The translations under genes were made by a program, and so were the position numbers. Positions 17,805 to 27,974 of a DNA stretch of 64,000 nucleotides are shown piece after piece. Position 1 is the first letter of the stretch, and each line of letters opens with the position of its first letter. The notes under the pieces are model-generated. The model was not told the origin of the DNA and did no database searches. It worked only from the letters and a program-made list of their open reading frames with translations. The stretch is from the NCBI GenBank assembly GCA_937864225.1, contig CALMJK010000005.1, forward strand, positions 392,212 to 456,211, in the 5' to 3' direction. Source of the stretch: an uncultured bacterium. GTDB taxonomy: Bacteria; Krumholzibacteriota; Krumholzibacteriia; LZORAL124-64-63.

Positions 17805-18785
17805 TCAACTGCCCGGCGCGCTCGCTCGCCAGAGGTGGTCGAAGGCGGATTTCAATCCTCCGTGCAGGGCGGCCACGTCCTGCGGGGCCCAGAGCCGCGG
17901 CTCGGCGCGCACGAACGTCGTGCGATCGACGCGGTTGTCGAAACGGCCCAGCGGCAGCCAGTGCGCGCGCCCGGAGGTCTCGACGCGCACCGTGTCGGAA
18001 CGATCCGACGTCTCGAGCAGCCAGGCGATGTCGTCGCACCCGTAATCCCCGTACATGACGGCGTCCGGCACGCCGTGGTGAAGGATCGAGCCGGGGTCCG
18101 CCGGATCGGCGCGCTCCCGGTTCTTGCGCCGCGACTCCTCGGGCGTGACCCAGACGTAGAGGATGCTCGCGGTGGCCAGGATCCGCGGCGCGAGCCGCGA
18201 CAGCGAGTACCGATAGCCGTAGGGGGCCGGCAGCGGCAGAGACGATCCGTCCGGGCCGCCGCGCGCGAACTCGATCACGACGGTTCGCCCGGCCAGGTCG
18301 TCGGGGATGTTGCGGTTGTGATCGTCCAGCAGTTTGGCCGACTCGGGCTCGAGCGCGTCCAGGAGTTCGCGCCGCACCGCGACCGGCAGTTCCCCCAGGC
18401 GCGCGGGCGCGCCGACGCGCCGGCGCGCGGCGTCGAAACGCTCGAGGATCCACGCCGCGGCCGAGGCGGGTCGCGCGCGGCGCCCGGCGATGAGGCCGGC
18501 GTAATCGTCGTTCAAGAGTTCGATGAGCGTGCCCCAGTCGCGCGGGTCGATGAACGGCTGCGCGTCGGACGCGAAGAAAATCGCTTCGTGCCCGCGCCGG
18601 ACCAGTTCCTGGCTGATCCGCCGCATCAGGTGCACGTACGGGAAATCGTCGAGTTGGACCGTCTCGCCCAGGTGGAAATCGGTCCGGCGGCGGACGGGAT
18701 CGAGATGCGCCAGGTAGCGGCGCACTTCCGACTTGCCGGAGGCGGGCAGGGCCAGCAGCAGCAGGGTTTCCAGAAGATCGGACAT
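17805..18785 (-). CDS. P-loop NTPase/kinase-like protein, unknown function
   Basis: The 326-residue cytoplasmic protein begins with a Walker A loop, ALPASGKSE (about 12-20), of the kinase/zeta-toxin type that places the P-loop at the very N terminus. A mid-protein hydrophobic strand ending in Glu (RTVVIEFARGG) and a later strand (ASILYVWVTPEESRRKNRERA) with an Arg-rich lid-like helix fit a small-molecule kinase. The substrate is not recognised. It lies 31 bp from the convergent nDsbD-like gene and 110 bp downstream of the RND operon. Confidence 0.75.
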   Translation of the reverse strand: MSDLLETLLLLALPASGKSEVRRYLAHLDPVRRRTDFHLGETVQLDDFPYVHLMRRISQELVRRGHEAIFFASDAQPFIDPRDWGTLIELLNDDYAGLIAGRRARPASAAAWILERFDAARRRVGAPARLGELPVAVRRELLDALEPESAKLLDDHNRNIPDDLAGRTVVIEFARGGPDGSSLPLPAPYGYRYSLSRLAPRILATASILYVWVTPEESRRKNRERADPADPGSILHHGVPDAVMYGDYGCDDIAWLLETSDRSDTVRVETSGRAHWLPLGRFDNRVDRTTFVRAEPRLWAPQDVAALHGGLKSAFDHLWRASAPGS

Positions 18786-18895
18786 CCGTCACCTCACGAG
18801 GCGCTGGGACTCCCATGGGCGCGCGCGGCGCGGTCAGCGGGCCTTCCGCATGCTAGCGGATGGAGGCCGGAGGCGCCAGCCGCGATGCCACCGGA

Positions 18896-21800
18896 TCAGC
18901 AGTTGGGGGAGAGCCAGGGGCTGCGGCCACCGCGGGAGAAGACGGGATCGCGTTGCCCGGTGCCTGCGCCGGGGCCGCGGCGGATCCAGTCGCGCAGGCG
19001 GCCGGGCGCCGCCAGAATCCACCAGGCGCAGCGCGTGCCGCCGAAATACAGCGCCGGCAATACCGTCAGGATCAGCAGCGTGCTGCTGGTGAGGCCCCCA
19101 ATCGACGAGAGGGCCAGATTCTCCCAGATGTCGCGCCCCTCCTGTGCGCTCGTCAGGCGGATCAGCAGCGGCAGCAGGCCGGCCACCGTGGTGCCGCTGG
19201 TGAGCAGCACCGAGCGCATCTGGACGCGCACGCCGTCCACAATCGCCGCGCGCAGCAAGCCGTCGGCCTCGGCCGGCGGCAGGCGCCGCAGGTCGAACCC
19301 GCCGAGCCTCGTCTTGGGCGGGACCAGCGCGGCGGGGTAGCCGCGCGCCGCGACCGCTAGGCGCACCTGCAGGCGGAAGCGATTCACGAGCAGGATCGCG
19401 TTGTTGACGACCACGCCGAACAGCAGGACGAGCCCGATGCGGGCCGAGGAATCGAAGGTGGCTCCGGTGGCCCAGAAGATCGCGGCCACGCCGACCAGCG
19501 ACATGGGCACGGCCAGCAGGATGAGCAGCGGCAGCGCCAGGTTCTCGAACAGGGCGGCCATGGTCATGAAGATGAAGAGCAGGGTGAGCCACAGCATCTG
19601 CCGCATCTCCTCCTGCTCCTCTTCGGTGAGCGCTTCGCCGCTCACGTCCTCCGCCGTGTACCCGTAGGGCAGCTCCAGACCGGCGATGATCTCGTCGAGG
19701 AAGCGCTTGCGCATGCGGTCGGTCCCGACGTACTCCCAGTTCACCTGCATCGTGTAGCGCTGGTCCTCGCGGTTGATGCTGCCGAGGACCGGGCGCCGCT
19801 GGAGCGACACGAGATCGCCCAGACGGTGGCGACCGCCGCCGGAGGTCGTGATGACGCGCCCCAGGACCTGATCGCGCTGGATCGCCTCGGCGTCCGCGAA
19901 GGACAGCTGCACGCGGCGGTCTTCGCCGTCGAGGAGCATTTGCCACGGGACATCGCTGCCGATCAGCCGGCGCAGGTGACCGACGACCTCCGCCGGCGTC
20001 AGGTCCGCGGACCGGAGCCGCGCGCGGTCGATCAGGACCACGGTCTCGTCCGCCGCCGCGCGGTCGAAGCGGTCGCCGCTGGTCAGCCGGACGTTGCGCA
20101 CGCGGCGATTGCGCTCCAGGCGCCCCATGATGCCTTCGCTGATCTCGGCCAGGCGTTTGCTGTTGTAACCGGTCAGCTTGAGCAGGGAGTTGCTCAGGCC
20201 GCCGCCCATGCCTCCTTTCATGTAGGGATCGCCGAAACCGTTGATCCAGATGAACATGCCGCCCAGGTTCTCGGCGTGCAGGATGAGCCGGTTGCGGGTC
20301 ATTTCGGGCCAGGCGGTCTTCTTGAGCGGCGGGTCGAAGCGCACCTCCATGCCGGCGCGGTTCTCGTAACTCCACGTCTTCATGTGGGCGCCGTCCGGCA
20401 GCGGCGCGGCCACCTGCTCGAAGCCGCGCATCGTCTCGGTCGCGAGCAGCACGTCCGTGCCGACCGGGCGTTCGATGTAGGCGACCAGGACCTCGGGATC
20501 CTGTTGCCGCCAGAAGCCGCCGTGACTGACCTCGTGCCGAAAAACCCACCAGACGCCCGCCGCGAGCCCGAGCATGAGCAGCGCCGCCCATCGCCAGCGC
20601 CGCAGGGCGAAGGCCGTCAGGGCGCGCGAGTGGATCACGAGCTCGCCCGCGCCCACGAGGATGGCGGCCAGGCCCAGCCCCCAGGGCCAATGGCGCGAAA
20701 CGATCCGCGGCCCGCCGACGAGCGCCCCGCCGGCGGCCGTGGCCGCCGCGGCGAGCGCGATCGCCAGCAGCCAGGCCAGCGACGGGCGCGGTCCCCGCCA
20801 CCAGCGCCGGCGCGGCGGAGCGGGCGGACGCCGGGCCTCGGCTGCCATGGCGCCCCGCAGGGCCACCGGCAGCCACGCGAAGGCGACGAGGATCGACGCG
20901 AGCAGCGCGATCCCGACGCTCAGCGCGAGCGGGATGTAGTAGAGGGACAGGCGGCCGGAGAGGAACACGAAGGACAGGAAGGCCACGACGGTGGTGACGG
21001 TCGTGGCGACGATCGGGAACGCGACCTCGCGGGTGCCCTCGACCAGCGCGACGGCGGCCTGCGGACCGGCCGCGCCGAGTCGCCGGTGGATGGCGTCGAG
21101 CACCAGAATGCTGTTGTCGAGCAGCATGCCGAAGCAGACCGTCAGGCCGCTGATCGTGATGAAGTTCACGGAAATGCCGCAGAAGTAGAAAAGGGCCAGG
21201 CTGATCCCCGTCGCGAGGAGGATCGAAGAGAGCACGATGAGCGTCAGCCGCACGCGGCGCAGGCCGGCGGCCAGCAGCAGCGCGAGCAGCGCGAGGATGA
21301 TCAGCGAGCGCCAGACCAGTTCCTTGAGTTTCTGTTCGAGATCCCGGCCGAGGTCGCGGTCGATCTCGAAGTCGAGCGGGAACGGCATGGCGGCGGCGAT
21401 TTCCGGCATTGCCGCCCGCAGGCGCCGGCTGACGCCCACCGCGTTCTCACCGCTGCGTTTCTCCGCCGTGACCTGCACGACGTTCTCGCCGTTGATGCGC
21501 ACGAAATAAGAAGGGTCCTCGTAATCCGGCCGCACCGAGCCGACGTCGGCGAGCGTCAGCGGCTGCCCCGCGGTCAGGCGCAGGACGGTCTGGGCCAGCG
21601 AGGCCGCCGTGACCCGCTCCTGGACGGTGACGGACAGTTCGCAGCCCTGCCGCCGCACCGCGCCCGCCGGCACGATGTCGTCGCGCTCGGCCAGCCGCGC
21701 CCAGACGAGATCGGCCGGGACGCCGTAGCGCTCGAGCCGTCCCTGGTCCAGCAGCACCTTGAGCACCGGCAGGGCCCCGCCCTGCAGCTCGGCGTCGGCG

Positions 21801-22312
21801 ACCCCGGGCACCGCCAGCAGGCGAGGCAGCAGCCAGCGCTCGGCGCGGTCCCGCAGCTCGTTCGTGGGCAGCGGCGAGACGAGGCTGCAGGAGAAGAACT
21901 CCTGGGTGCGGAACTCTTCCGGGACGAACGGCACCACCATGGGCTGGGTCGCGGAGGGGGGCAGTTGGCGCCGGACGGCGCCGAGTTGCTCAGAAAGATC
22001 CAGGCGCGCGAAGTCGAGGTCCACCTCGCGCCGAAAGGCGACTTCCACCTGGCTGCGCCCGGGGGCGGAGCGAGCCTTGACCTCCTCGACCCCATAGACG
22101 CCGCGCACGGCCTCCTCGATCGGGATGGTGATCGCGCGTTGGACGGCGCTGGGCGAGGCGCCGGTCCAGTTGGTGTAGACCGTCAGCGAGGGGAGGTCGG
22201 ACTCGGGCATCGCCTCGACGTTGAGGCGGGGCAGCGCGTAGAGGCCGCTGACGAGCAGGGCGCCGAAGACCATCCAGACGGCCACCGGATGCTCGACGAA
22301 CCAGCGGATCAC
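18896..22312 (-). CDS. RND efflux permease with extra membrane insert
   Basis: The 1138-residue HAE1-type pump has the usual RND duplication: a first helix at IRWFVEHPVAVWMVFGALL, two large periplasmic loops and helix 4 with GMLLDNS (Asp399, Asn400). It is about 100 residues longer than AcrB because of an insert at about residues 487-594, rich in Arg/Pro and then carrying about three hydrophobic segments, located between the two halves. The GTG start at 22312 overlaps the preceding pump gene by four bases (GTGA) and fits the family N terminus. Probably a heteromeric pump subunit with the neighbouring permease. Confidence 0.92.
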   Translation of the reverse strand: MIRWFVEHPVAVWMVFGALLVSGLYALPRLNVEAMPESDLPSLTVYTNWTGASPSAVQRAITIPIEEAVRGVYGVEEVKARSAPGRSQVEVAFRREVDLDFARLDLSEQLGAVRRQLPPSATQPMVVPFVPEEFRTQEFFSCSLVSPLPTNELRDRAERWLLPRLLAVPGVADAELQGGALPVLKVLLDQGRLERYGVPADLVWARLAERDDIVPAGAVRRQGCELSVTVQERVTAASLAQTVLRLTAGQPLTLADVGSVRPDYEDPSYFVRINGENVVQVTAEKRSGENAVGVSRRLRAAMPEIAAAMPFPLDFEIDRDLGRDLEQKLKELVWRSLIILALLALLLAAGLRRVRLTLIVLSSILLATGISLALFYFCGISVNFITISGLTVCFGMLLDNSILVLDAIHRRLGAAGPQAAVALVEGTREVAFPIVATTVTTVVAFLSFVFLSGRLSLYYIPLALSVGIALLASILVAFAWLPVALRGAMAAEARRPPAPPRRRWWRGPRPSLAWLLAIALAAAATAAGGALVGGPRIVSRHWPWGLGLAAILVGAGELVIHSRALTAFALRRWRWAALLMLGLAAGVWWVFRHEVSHGGFWRQQDPEVLVAYIERPVGTDVLLATETMRGFEQVAAPLPDGAHMKTWSYENRAGMEVRFDPPLKKTAWPEMTRNRLILHAENLGGMFIWINGFGDPYMKGGMGGGLSNSLLKLTGYNSKRLAEISEGIMGRLERNRRVRNVRLTSGDRFDRAAADETVVLIDRARLRSADLTPAEVVGHLRRLIGSDVPWQMLLDGEDRRVQLSFADAEAIQRDQVLGRVITTSGGGRHRLGDLVSLQRRPVLGSINREDQRYTMQVNWEYVGTDRMRKRFLDEIIAGLELPYGYTAEDVSGEALTEEEQEEMRQMLWLTLLFIFMTMAALFENLALPLLILLAVPMSLVGVAAIFWATGATFDSSARIGLVLLFGVVVNNAILLVNRFRLQVRLAVAARGYPAALVPPKTRLGGFDLRRLPPAEADGLLRAAIVDGVRVQMRSVLLTSGTTVAGLLPLLIRLTSAQEGRDIWENLALSSIGGLTSSTLLILTVLPALYFGGTRCAWWILAAPGRLRDWIRRGPGAGTGQRDPVFSRGGRSPWLSPNC

Positions 22313-25300
22313 GGCGCGGGGCCTCCCGGCGCGGCCGGCCCGCACCAGCGGGGGTCGCGGCGGCGGTGGGCCGCCTCGTACAGCGCGGGCGTCAAGAACA
22401 GCGTCACGAACGTGCCCACGGCGAGGCCCCCCATGATCGCGATGGCCAGCGGCTGCTGGAGCTGTTCACCGCTGCCCAGGCCGATGGCCATTGGGATCAT
22501 GCCCACGACCGTGGTGATAGTCGTCATCAGGATCGGCCGCAGCCGCAGGCGGGCGGCTTCCAGCACCGCCTCGCGTCCGGGCAGGCCCTCGCGGCGCAGG
22601 CGCCGAGCCGTGTCCACGGCGAGGATCGCGTTGTTCACGACGATGCCGCAGAGGGCGATGATGCCGATCAGCGACATCACGTTGAGACCCTGTCCACCCG
22701 CGGCGAGCGCGAAGACGGCGCCCATGACGCCGACCGGCAGCACCGCGGCGATCAGGACCGGATCCAGGAACGACTCGTACTGGGCGGCGAGGATCATGTA
22801 GATGAGCAGAAGCGACAGCGACAGCGCCCAGAGCAGGTCCCGGAACGAGCCGCGGATCTCCTCCTGCTCGCCGCCCACGACGACCGTCACGCCTTCCGGC
22901 AGCGGCTCGCTGGCGAGCAACTCGCGGACGTCCGCCCAGATCGCGCCCACACCCCGTCCCTCGACGTCGCCGCTGAGCGTGATCTGCCGCCGCTGGTTCC
23001 AGCGCACGACCTCGCGGACCGGCCGACCCTCCGCCAGCGCCACGAAGGAGCCCAGCGGCACGGTGCGCCCCGGCGCCACGCTCACCGGCGAGGCCAGGAC
23101 CGCCTCCAGATCCTGCCGGTCGTCGCGGGGGAGTCTCACCGCGACGTCGATCCGCTGCTCGAACTCGTCGTAGTAGGTCGCGATCACGCCCTGCACACGG
23201 GCGCGCAATTCACGCGCCAACGCGTCCGGTTCCAGGCCGTGGCGCAACGCGGCCTCGCGGTCGATCGTCGCCTCCACGGTCGGATTGCCCAGGACCCGGT
23301 CCATCTCCACGCCGCCCAAGCCGCGCACGCCGCGCAGGCGCGGCAGCAGGCGCTCCGCGGCTGCCAGCGCCCGCTCGGGCCGGTCGGAAACGACGCCCAG
23401 CGTGAAGGCCGCCTCGCCGCTGGCCAGGATCTCGCGCAGGCCGACTCCCTCGTCGCGGTAGGTCCACGTGGCGCCGCCCAACGCGGCGAGCCGCGCGTCG
23501 AGATCTCGCCGCAGGGCGGCGGTGCGCGCGGCCGCCCGCCGGCTCGGACGCACGACGACGCGCGCGCGCAGGGTGTTGGGCGCGGTGTACTCGCGCAGGG
23601 CCGCGAGCGTCCGCTCGGTGGTGCCGGCCTGGGAGTAGACGGCGCTCACTTCGGGGCGCGCGGCCAGCCAGCGGCCGAGCTCCGCCCCGATCGCGGCCGT
23701 CTGTTCGAGCGGCGTGCCGGGCGGCAGCTCGATCGCGGCCGTGAAATCACCGGCGCTGCGTTCCGGCATGAAGGCGCGGGGCAGCGCGAGCGCCGCGAAG
23801 GCCGAGATCGCGATCGCCGCCGCGACGCCGCCGAAAAGCCAGGCCTTGCGCTCGAGGACCCGCGTCAGCGCGCGGTGGTAGATCGCGTGCAGGTCGCGGA
23901 AGAACGCGTCCGAGATCCGGCGAAGCCCGCGCGGGGAGGGCTGAGCGGCGCTCAGGATGCGCGCGGACAGCATCGGCTGCAGCAGCAGGGCGGTGAGGAT
24001 CGAGACCAGCAGAGCGCAGGTCACGGTCAACGCCTGGTCGCGGAAGAATTCGCCGGCGATGCCCGGCACGTAGATGACCGGGAAGAACACGGCGATCGTG
24101 GTGAGCGTGGACGCGCCGACCGCGAGCGCGACCTCCGCCGTGGCGCGCGCGGCCGTCTCGCCCGTGTCGCGGCCGGCGCCCGCGCGCAGATGGCGGTTGA
24201 TGTTCTCCAGCACGACGATGGCGTTGTCCACCAGCATGCCGGCGGCGAGCGAGAGCCCGCCGAGCGACATCAGGTTGAGGTTGACGCCGGCGAAGTAGAG
24301 GAAGGCGAAGGTCGCGCAGATGGAGATGGGGATCGAGAGGCCCACGACGAGCGGGCTGCGCGCGTCGCGCAGGAAGAAGAAGAGGACCAGGAAGGCCAGG
24401 ATCGCGCCGTAGAGCAGCGAGTCTCTCAGGCCGTCGAAGGAAGCCTGGACGTAGTCCGCGTCGCGGTGGATCCAGCGGAACGAGAAGTCGGGATAGTCGC
24501 GGCCGAGCACGTCCAGCACGCGCTCGACCTCCCGCGTGGCGCCGATCGTGTTGGCGCCGATCTCCTTGTAGAGCTGGAGCGAGACGACTTCGCGCCCGCC
24601 GTCGAGGGTCATCCCTTCGGGCTCGCGCGTGGTGTCGCGGACCTCGGCCACGTCGGAGACGGTCAGACGGCGACCGCCGAGGCCGATCTCGGTGTGCCGG
24701 ATGTCGTCGAGGCTGCCGAATTCGCCCATGATGCGCAGCGGCAGGCGCAGCGGGCCTTCCCGGATGCGGCCGCCAGGGAAGCTGACGTTGGCCCGCTGCA
24801 GGCCGGCGCGCAGATCTTCGATGGTCAGGCCGTACAGGCGCAGCTTGCCGAAGTCGGGCTCGACGAGAATCTCGCGGTCGAGTCCCCCGATCACCTCGGC
24901 CTGGCTCACGCCCTGGATCTGTTCGAGGGCCGGCTTGGCCACCTCGCGCGCGAACTCGGTCATCGCCGCCAGCCGGTGCGTCCCCTCGAGCACGAGAATG
25001 GCGACCGGGCGCGCCCCGGGGTCCCAGCGCAGGATCAGCGGCCGCTCCGCGGCCTCCGGCCAGTCCTGGCGGTACGTGACGCGGTCCAGCGCCTCGCGCA
25101 GGTGCAGGTTGGCGAAGTCCATGTCCGTGCCCCATTCGTACTGCACGGTCACGGTCGAGACGCCCTCGCGCGTGCGCGACACGACGCGCCGGACGCCCTC
25201 GAGACCCGTGATCGCCTCCTCGAGCGGTTGCGTCACGAGCCGCGCGAGGTCGTCGGCGGGCACGTCGGCGTAGTTGGTGATGACGGTCAGGTTGGGATAC

Positions 25301-25416
25301 TTGATGGCGGGCAACAGATCGACCGGCAGCCGGCCGAAGGCGAGCACGCCGATCAGCACGAGCCCGGTGAAGAGCATCAGGATCGCGACCGGGCGCTTGA
25401 CCGCGCCGCGGATCAT
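22309..25416 (-). CDS. RND efflux permease
   Basis: The 1035-residue protein has normal AcrB/HAE1 length. It begins MIRGAVKRPVAILMLF, the standard first helix, and has helix 4 GMLVDNAIVVLENI with Asp397 and Asn398 where AcrB has two Asp. The C-terminal half repeats the pattern (GIVVNNAILAVD). It is translationally coupled to the adaptor gene (ATGA overlap at 25413-25416) and to the second pump gene. The substrate could be drugs, lipids or metabolites; the Asp-Asn pair is common in HAE1 relatives outside Proteobacteria. Confidence 0.95.
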   Translation of the reverse strand: MIRGAVKRPVAILMLFTGLVLIGVLAFGRLPVDLLPAIKYPNLTVITNYADVPADDLARLVTQPLEEAITGLEGVRRVVSRTREGVSTVTVQYEWGTDMDFANLHLREALDRVTYRQDWPEAAERPLILRWDPGARPVAILVLEGTHRLAAMTEFAREVAKPALEQIQGVSQAEVIGGLDREILVEPDFGKLRLYGLTIEDLRAGLQRANVSFPGGRIREGPLRLPLRIMGEFGSLDDIRHTEIGLGGRRLTVSDVAEVRDTTREPEGMTLDGGREVVSLQLYKEIGANTIGATREVERVLDVLGRDYPDFSFRWIHRDADYVQASFDGLRDSLLYGAILAFLVLFFFLRDARSPLVVGLSIPISICATFAFLYFAGVNLNLMSLGGLSLAAGMLVDNAIVVLENINRHLRAGAGRDTGETAARATAEVALAVGASTLTTIAVFFPVIYVPGIAGEFFRDQALTVTCALLVSILTALLLQPMLSARILSAAQPSPRGLRRISDAFFRDLHAIYHRALTRVLERKAWLFGGVAAAIAISAFAALALPRAFMPERSAGDFTAAIELPPGTPLEQTAAIGAELGRWLAARPEVSAVYSQAGTTERTLAALREYTAPNTLRARVVVRPSRRAAARTAALRRDLDARLAALGGATWTYRDEGVGLREILASGEAAFTLGVVSDRPERALAAAERLLPRLRGVRGLGGVEMDRVLGNPTVEATIDREAALRHGLEPDALARELRARVQGVIATYYDEFEQRIDVAVRLPRDDRQDLEAVLASPVSVAPGRTVPLGSFVALAEGRPVREVVRWNQRRQITLSGDVEGRGVGAIWADVRELLASEPLPEGVTVVVGGEQEEIRGSFRDLLWALSLSLLLIYMILAAQYESFLDPVLIAAVLPVGVMGAVFALAAGGQGLNVMSLIGIIALCGIVVNNAILAVDTARRLRREGLPGREAVLEAARLRLRPILMTTITTVVGMIPMAIGLGSGEQLQQPLAIAIMGGLAVGTFVTLFLTPALYEAAHRRRDPRWCGPAAPGGPAP

Positions 25417-26714
25417 GGGGTCGGTTCCGGCCACGCGCCGTCCCGGTCGCTGTCGAGCCAGCGGTCGTCCGGCGCGACGGTCAGGCCGATATCGAGTCTG
25501 GCCTCGTGCGCCAACGTGAGATGATTGCTCACGACGACCCGATCGCCCGGCAACAGCTCGCCGCCGCTGTGCACCGCGGTGATCTCCGTCCAGCGATCGT
25601 TCTGCCGTCCGACGTCCACGTACAGCCACTGGGCGCGGCCGTCGGAGGACACCTTGAACACGAGCGGCCGCTCGTCGCGCACCAGCACGGCCTCGCGCGG
25701 CACGAGCAGCAGGTCGCGATGGATCCAGCCCGCCATCTCGGCGCGCACGAACATGCCCGGGCGCCAGCGGCCGGCCGGATTGGCGAAGCGCAGGATGGCC
25801 TCGCAGGTGCGGCTCTGGTCATCGAGGCGGGGGCTGAGCACGTCGATGCGCGCGCGCAGCGTATCGCCGGTGGCCGGGATCGCCAGCAGCGCCGGCCGAC
25901 CCGGCGCCAGGTCGCCGAGATCGGCCTCCAGCACGTTGACGATCGCCTCCAGGCGGCCGTTGTCGAACAGTTGGCACATCGCCTCCGAACCGGCCAGCAC
26001 GGACCCCGGCACGACCGCCACGCCGTGCACCGTGCCCGCGAATGGCGCGCGGATCTCGGTGTTCGCCAGGTCGAGCTTGGCGCGCTCCTCGGCCACGCGC
26101 GCCTCGGTCAGCCCGGTGCGCTGGGCGAAGGCTTCGTCCCGAAACGCCCCGTCGCGCAGGGCGGCGAGCTCGAGGGCCAGGAGCTGGTCGCGCTGGCGTT
26201 CGCCCGACATCTCGCCCGCCTGCGCCCGGCTCGCCAGGCGCTGTTGCCGGGCCGTGAAACTGTCCCGGGCGGCCAGGTTCACCACGACGCTGTCGCCCTC
26301 GGCCGCGATCAGGCTGAGCGCTTGCACGTGGCGGGCGCGCGCTTCTTCGAGGGCCAGCCGGTACGCGCGCGGATCGATCCGCGCCAGCACCTGCCCTTGC
26401 CGCACGAGATCGCCGTCGCGCACGGCCACTTCGACGATCTCGCCCGGGATCCTCGCGCGCACCTGCACGGAGCGGAACGTGCGGATCGCGCCGTCCGCGC
26501 GAACCGGCACCACGAGGTCGGCGCGCCGCACCTCGGCCACGTCCACCTTCACCGACTTCTCGGCCGAGATCTCCCCGCGGGCCGTGTCGGCCGCGGCGGT
26601 CGAATCGGCCGCGACCTCGCCCCCTGTCGGACGCTTGCCGCAGCCGGCGGGCAGCAGGCCGCCCAGCACCAGCGCGGCGGCGAGCACCAAGGCGGGTCCG
26701 TGCGCCATGCTCAT
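25413..26714 (-). CDS. RND periplasmic adaptor (membrane fusion protein)
   Basis: The 433-residue adaptor has an N-terminal signal with Cys25 in LLPAGC, a loose lipobox, so it may be lipid-anchored. Next come the barrel-sandwich halves (VRARIPGEIVEVAVRDGDLVRQGQVLARIDP at about 86-116 is the biotinyl-lipoyl motif), an alpha-helical hairpin and the returning half (NTEIRAPFAGTV). A beta-barrel and membrane-proximal domain follow. It links the RND pumps to an outer-membrane channel not encoded here. It overlaps the first pump gene by four bases and lies 28 bp after the second propeller gene. Confidence 0.94.
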   Translation of the reverse strand: MSMAHGPALVLAAALVLGGLLPAGCGKRPTGGEVAADSTAAADTARGEISAEKSVKVDVAEVRRADLVVPVRADGAIRTFRSVQVRARIPGEIVEVAVRDGDLVRQGQVLARIDPRAYRLALEEARARHVQALSLIAAEGDSVVVNLAARDSFTARQQRLASRAQAGEMSGERQRDQLLALELAALRDGAFRDEAFAQRTGLTEARVAEERAKLDLANTEIRAPFAGTVHGVAVVPGSVLAGSEAMCQLFDNGRLEAIVNVLEADLGDLAPGRPALLAIPATGDTLRARIDVLSPRLDDQSRTCEAILRFANPAGRWRPGMFVRAEMAGWIHRDLLLVPREAVLVRDERPLVFKVSSDGRAQWLYVDVGRQNDRWTEITAVHSGGELLPGDRVVVSNHLTLAHEARLDIGLTVAPDDRWLDSDRDGAWPEPTP

Positions 26715-26742
26715 CGTCCTGTTCCCCTTCCGGCCGCGGCCG

Positions 26743-27951
26743 TCAGCGCGGCTCCAGCGCGTAGCAGATCAGTTCCAGCGTCGGCGCCTGCCCGCCCTCG
26801 CCGCTCACGCCCATCTGGGTCAAGTAGGCGTCGAGCGCCCCCGTGACGACCACGACCCTGTCCGCGCGGACGAAATACATCGCGTCGCGCCGCGGATCGC
26901 CCGGTCCCACGAGGCGCGCCTGCCGCACGAAGCGGCCTTGCGCATCGAACACGTCCATGACGGCGCGCGTCCCTGCCGGGACCTCGTACACGCCGCGGCT
27001 GGGCGTGACCCAGATCTCGCCCGCGGGCGAGACCCAGACGCCGAGGATGTCGGCCTCGTTCTCCTCGGACACCAGCCGGCGGGGCGGGGCGGGATAATTG
27101 CGGCCCACCGCCGCCAGCGACTGCCGCGCCGCCGTGGCCGCCGCCGCGTCCCGCCGCCAAGGCGTGTAGTCGCGGCCGAACGTCCGCTCCAGATGTCCGT
27201 CGGGCGCGAAGACCTGCAGGCAGTAGCGGTTGCGCTCGGCGGGCGCGTAGACGCGTTCGTCGGGGCCGAGCGCCCAGCGGCCGTACACGAAGTTCAGCCC
27301 CTTCTCGGACAGCTCGAAGTCGGCGTAGTTGATCGTCCAGTCGGCCGTGGCGTAGGTCTGCAGTTGCCGGCCGTCGGGGGCCACGCGCGCCAGGAAGTGG
27401 CGCTGGTTGCTCGTGCCGTCGGGCGCCATCGTCATGTGCATGCCGGCCATCACGACGGCCTCGCCCCGGCACTGCCCCTCGACGAGGACGGAGAAACGGC
27501 CTTGCGCCTGATCGCCGCTGCCCACGGTGAAGCTTCCCGCCGGCAGACCGTCGGGCTGGAGCTTGACGACCTTGCCTGGGAAGGCCTGAATCAGGCCGAG
27601 CGCGCCGTCGGGCAGCAGCATCAGGCCGCTGGGCCGGCGGGTTTCGCCGGGCCCGTCCCCCTCGCGCCCGATCGTGCGCAGGTGCTTGCCGTCGGGGGAG
27701 AACACTATCACCTGCGACAGTTGCGAGTCCAGGACGAAGAGCTGGCCATCCGGCCCGGCGAGCGCTCCGGCCACGCTGCCGAAGATCAGCTCGCTCTCCT
27801 CGCCGCCGGCCCGCCACAACTCCCGCAACTGCAAGGTCCGCGGCGCCTCGAGCGGGCTGGCGCCGTTCTGGACGTGGGGCACTTCCGCCGCCGCCGCGGT
27901 CGCTAGGACCAGGCACAACGCGGCGACCTCCCCGCGCACCCGATGCGTCAT
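26743..27951 (-). CDS. secreted six-bladed beta-propeller protein (copy 2)
   Basis: The 402-residue product has a signal peptide (VAALCLVLATAAAA) and NHL/6-bladed propeller repeats with the typical GREGDGPGE blade edge at about residue 95, then LMLLPDGALGL and further blades with DG turns. It is a close paralogue of the neighbouring gene at 27975-29255, sharing the opening VPHxxNG, WRAGxGES and QxFPGK motifs. The ATG at 27951 has AGGAGG 6 bp upstream. Its place directly before the adaptor and pumps suggests a role at the same envelope, but the function is unknown. Confidence 0.85.
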   Translation of the reverse strand: MTHRVRGEVAALCLVLATAAAAEVPHVQNGASPLEAPRTLQLRELWRAGGEESELIFGSVAGALAGPDGQLFVLDSQLSQVIVFSPDGKHLRTIGREGDGPGETRRPSGLMLLPDGALGLIQAFPGKVVKLQPDGLPAGSFTVGSGDQAQGRFSVLVEGQCRGEAVVMAGMHMTMAPDGTSNQRHFLARVAPDGRQLQTYATADWTINYADFELSEKGLNFVYGRWALGPDERVYAPAERNRYCLQVFAPDGHLERTFGRDYTPWRRDAAAATAARQSLAAVGRNYPAPPRRLVSEENEADILGVWVSPAGEIWVTPSRGVYEVPAGTRAVMDVFDAQGRFVRQARLVGPGDPRRDAMYFVRADRVVVVTGALDAYLTQMGVSGEGGQAPTLELICYALEPR

Positions 27952-27974
27952 GACTCCTCCTGGTTGATCGCGCC

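Noticed and set aside
19826..25524. Two open frames near 1000 residues opposite the RND pumps
   Set aside because: His/Arg/Gln-rich shadows; the RND genes on the other strand have overlapping starts and helices.
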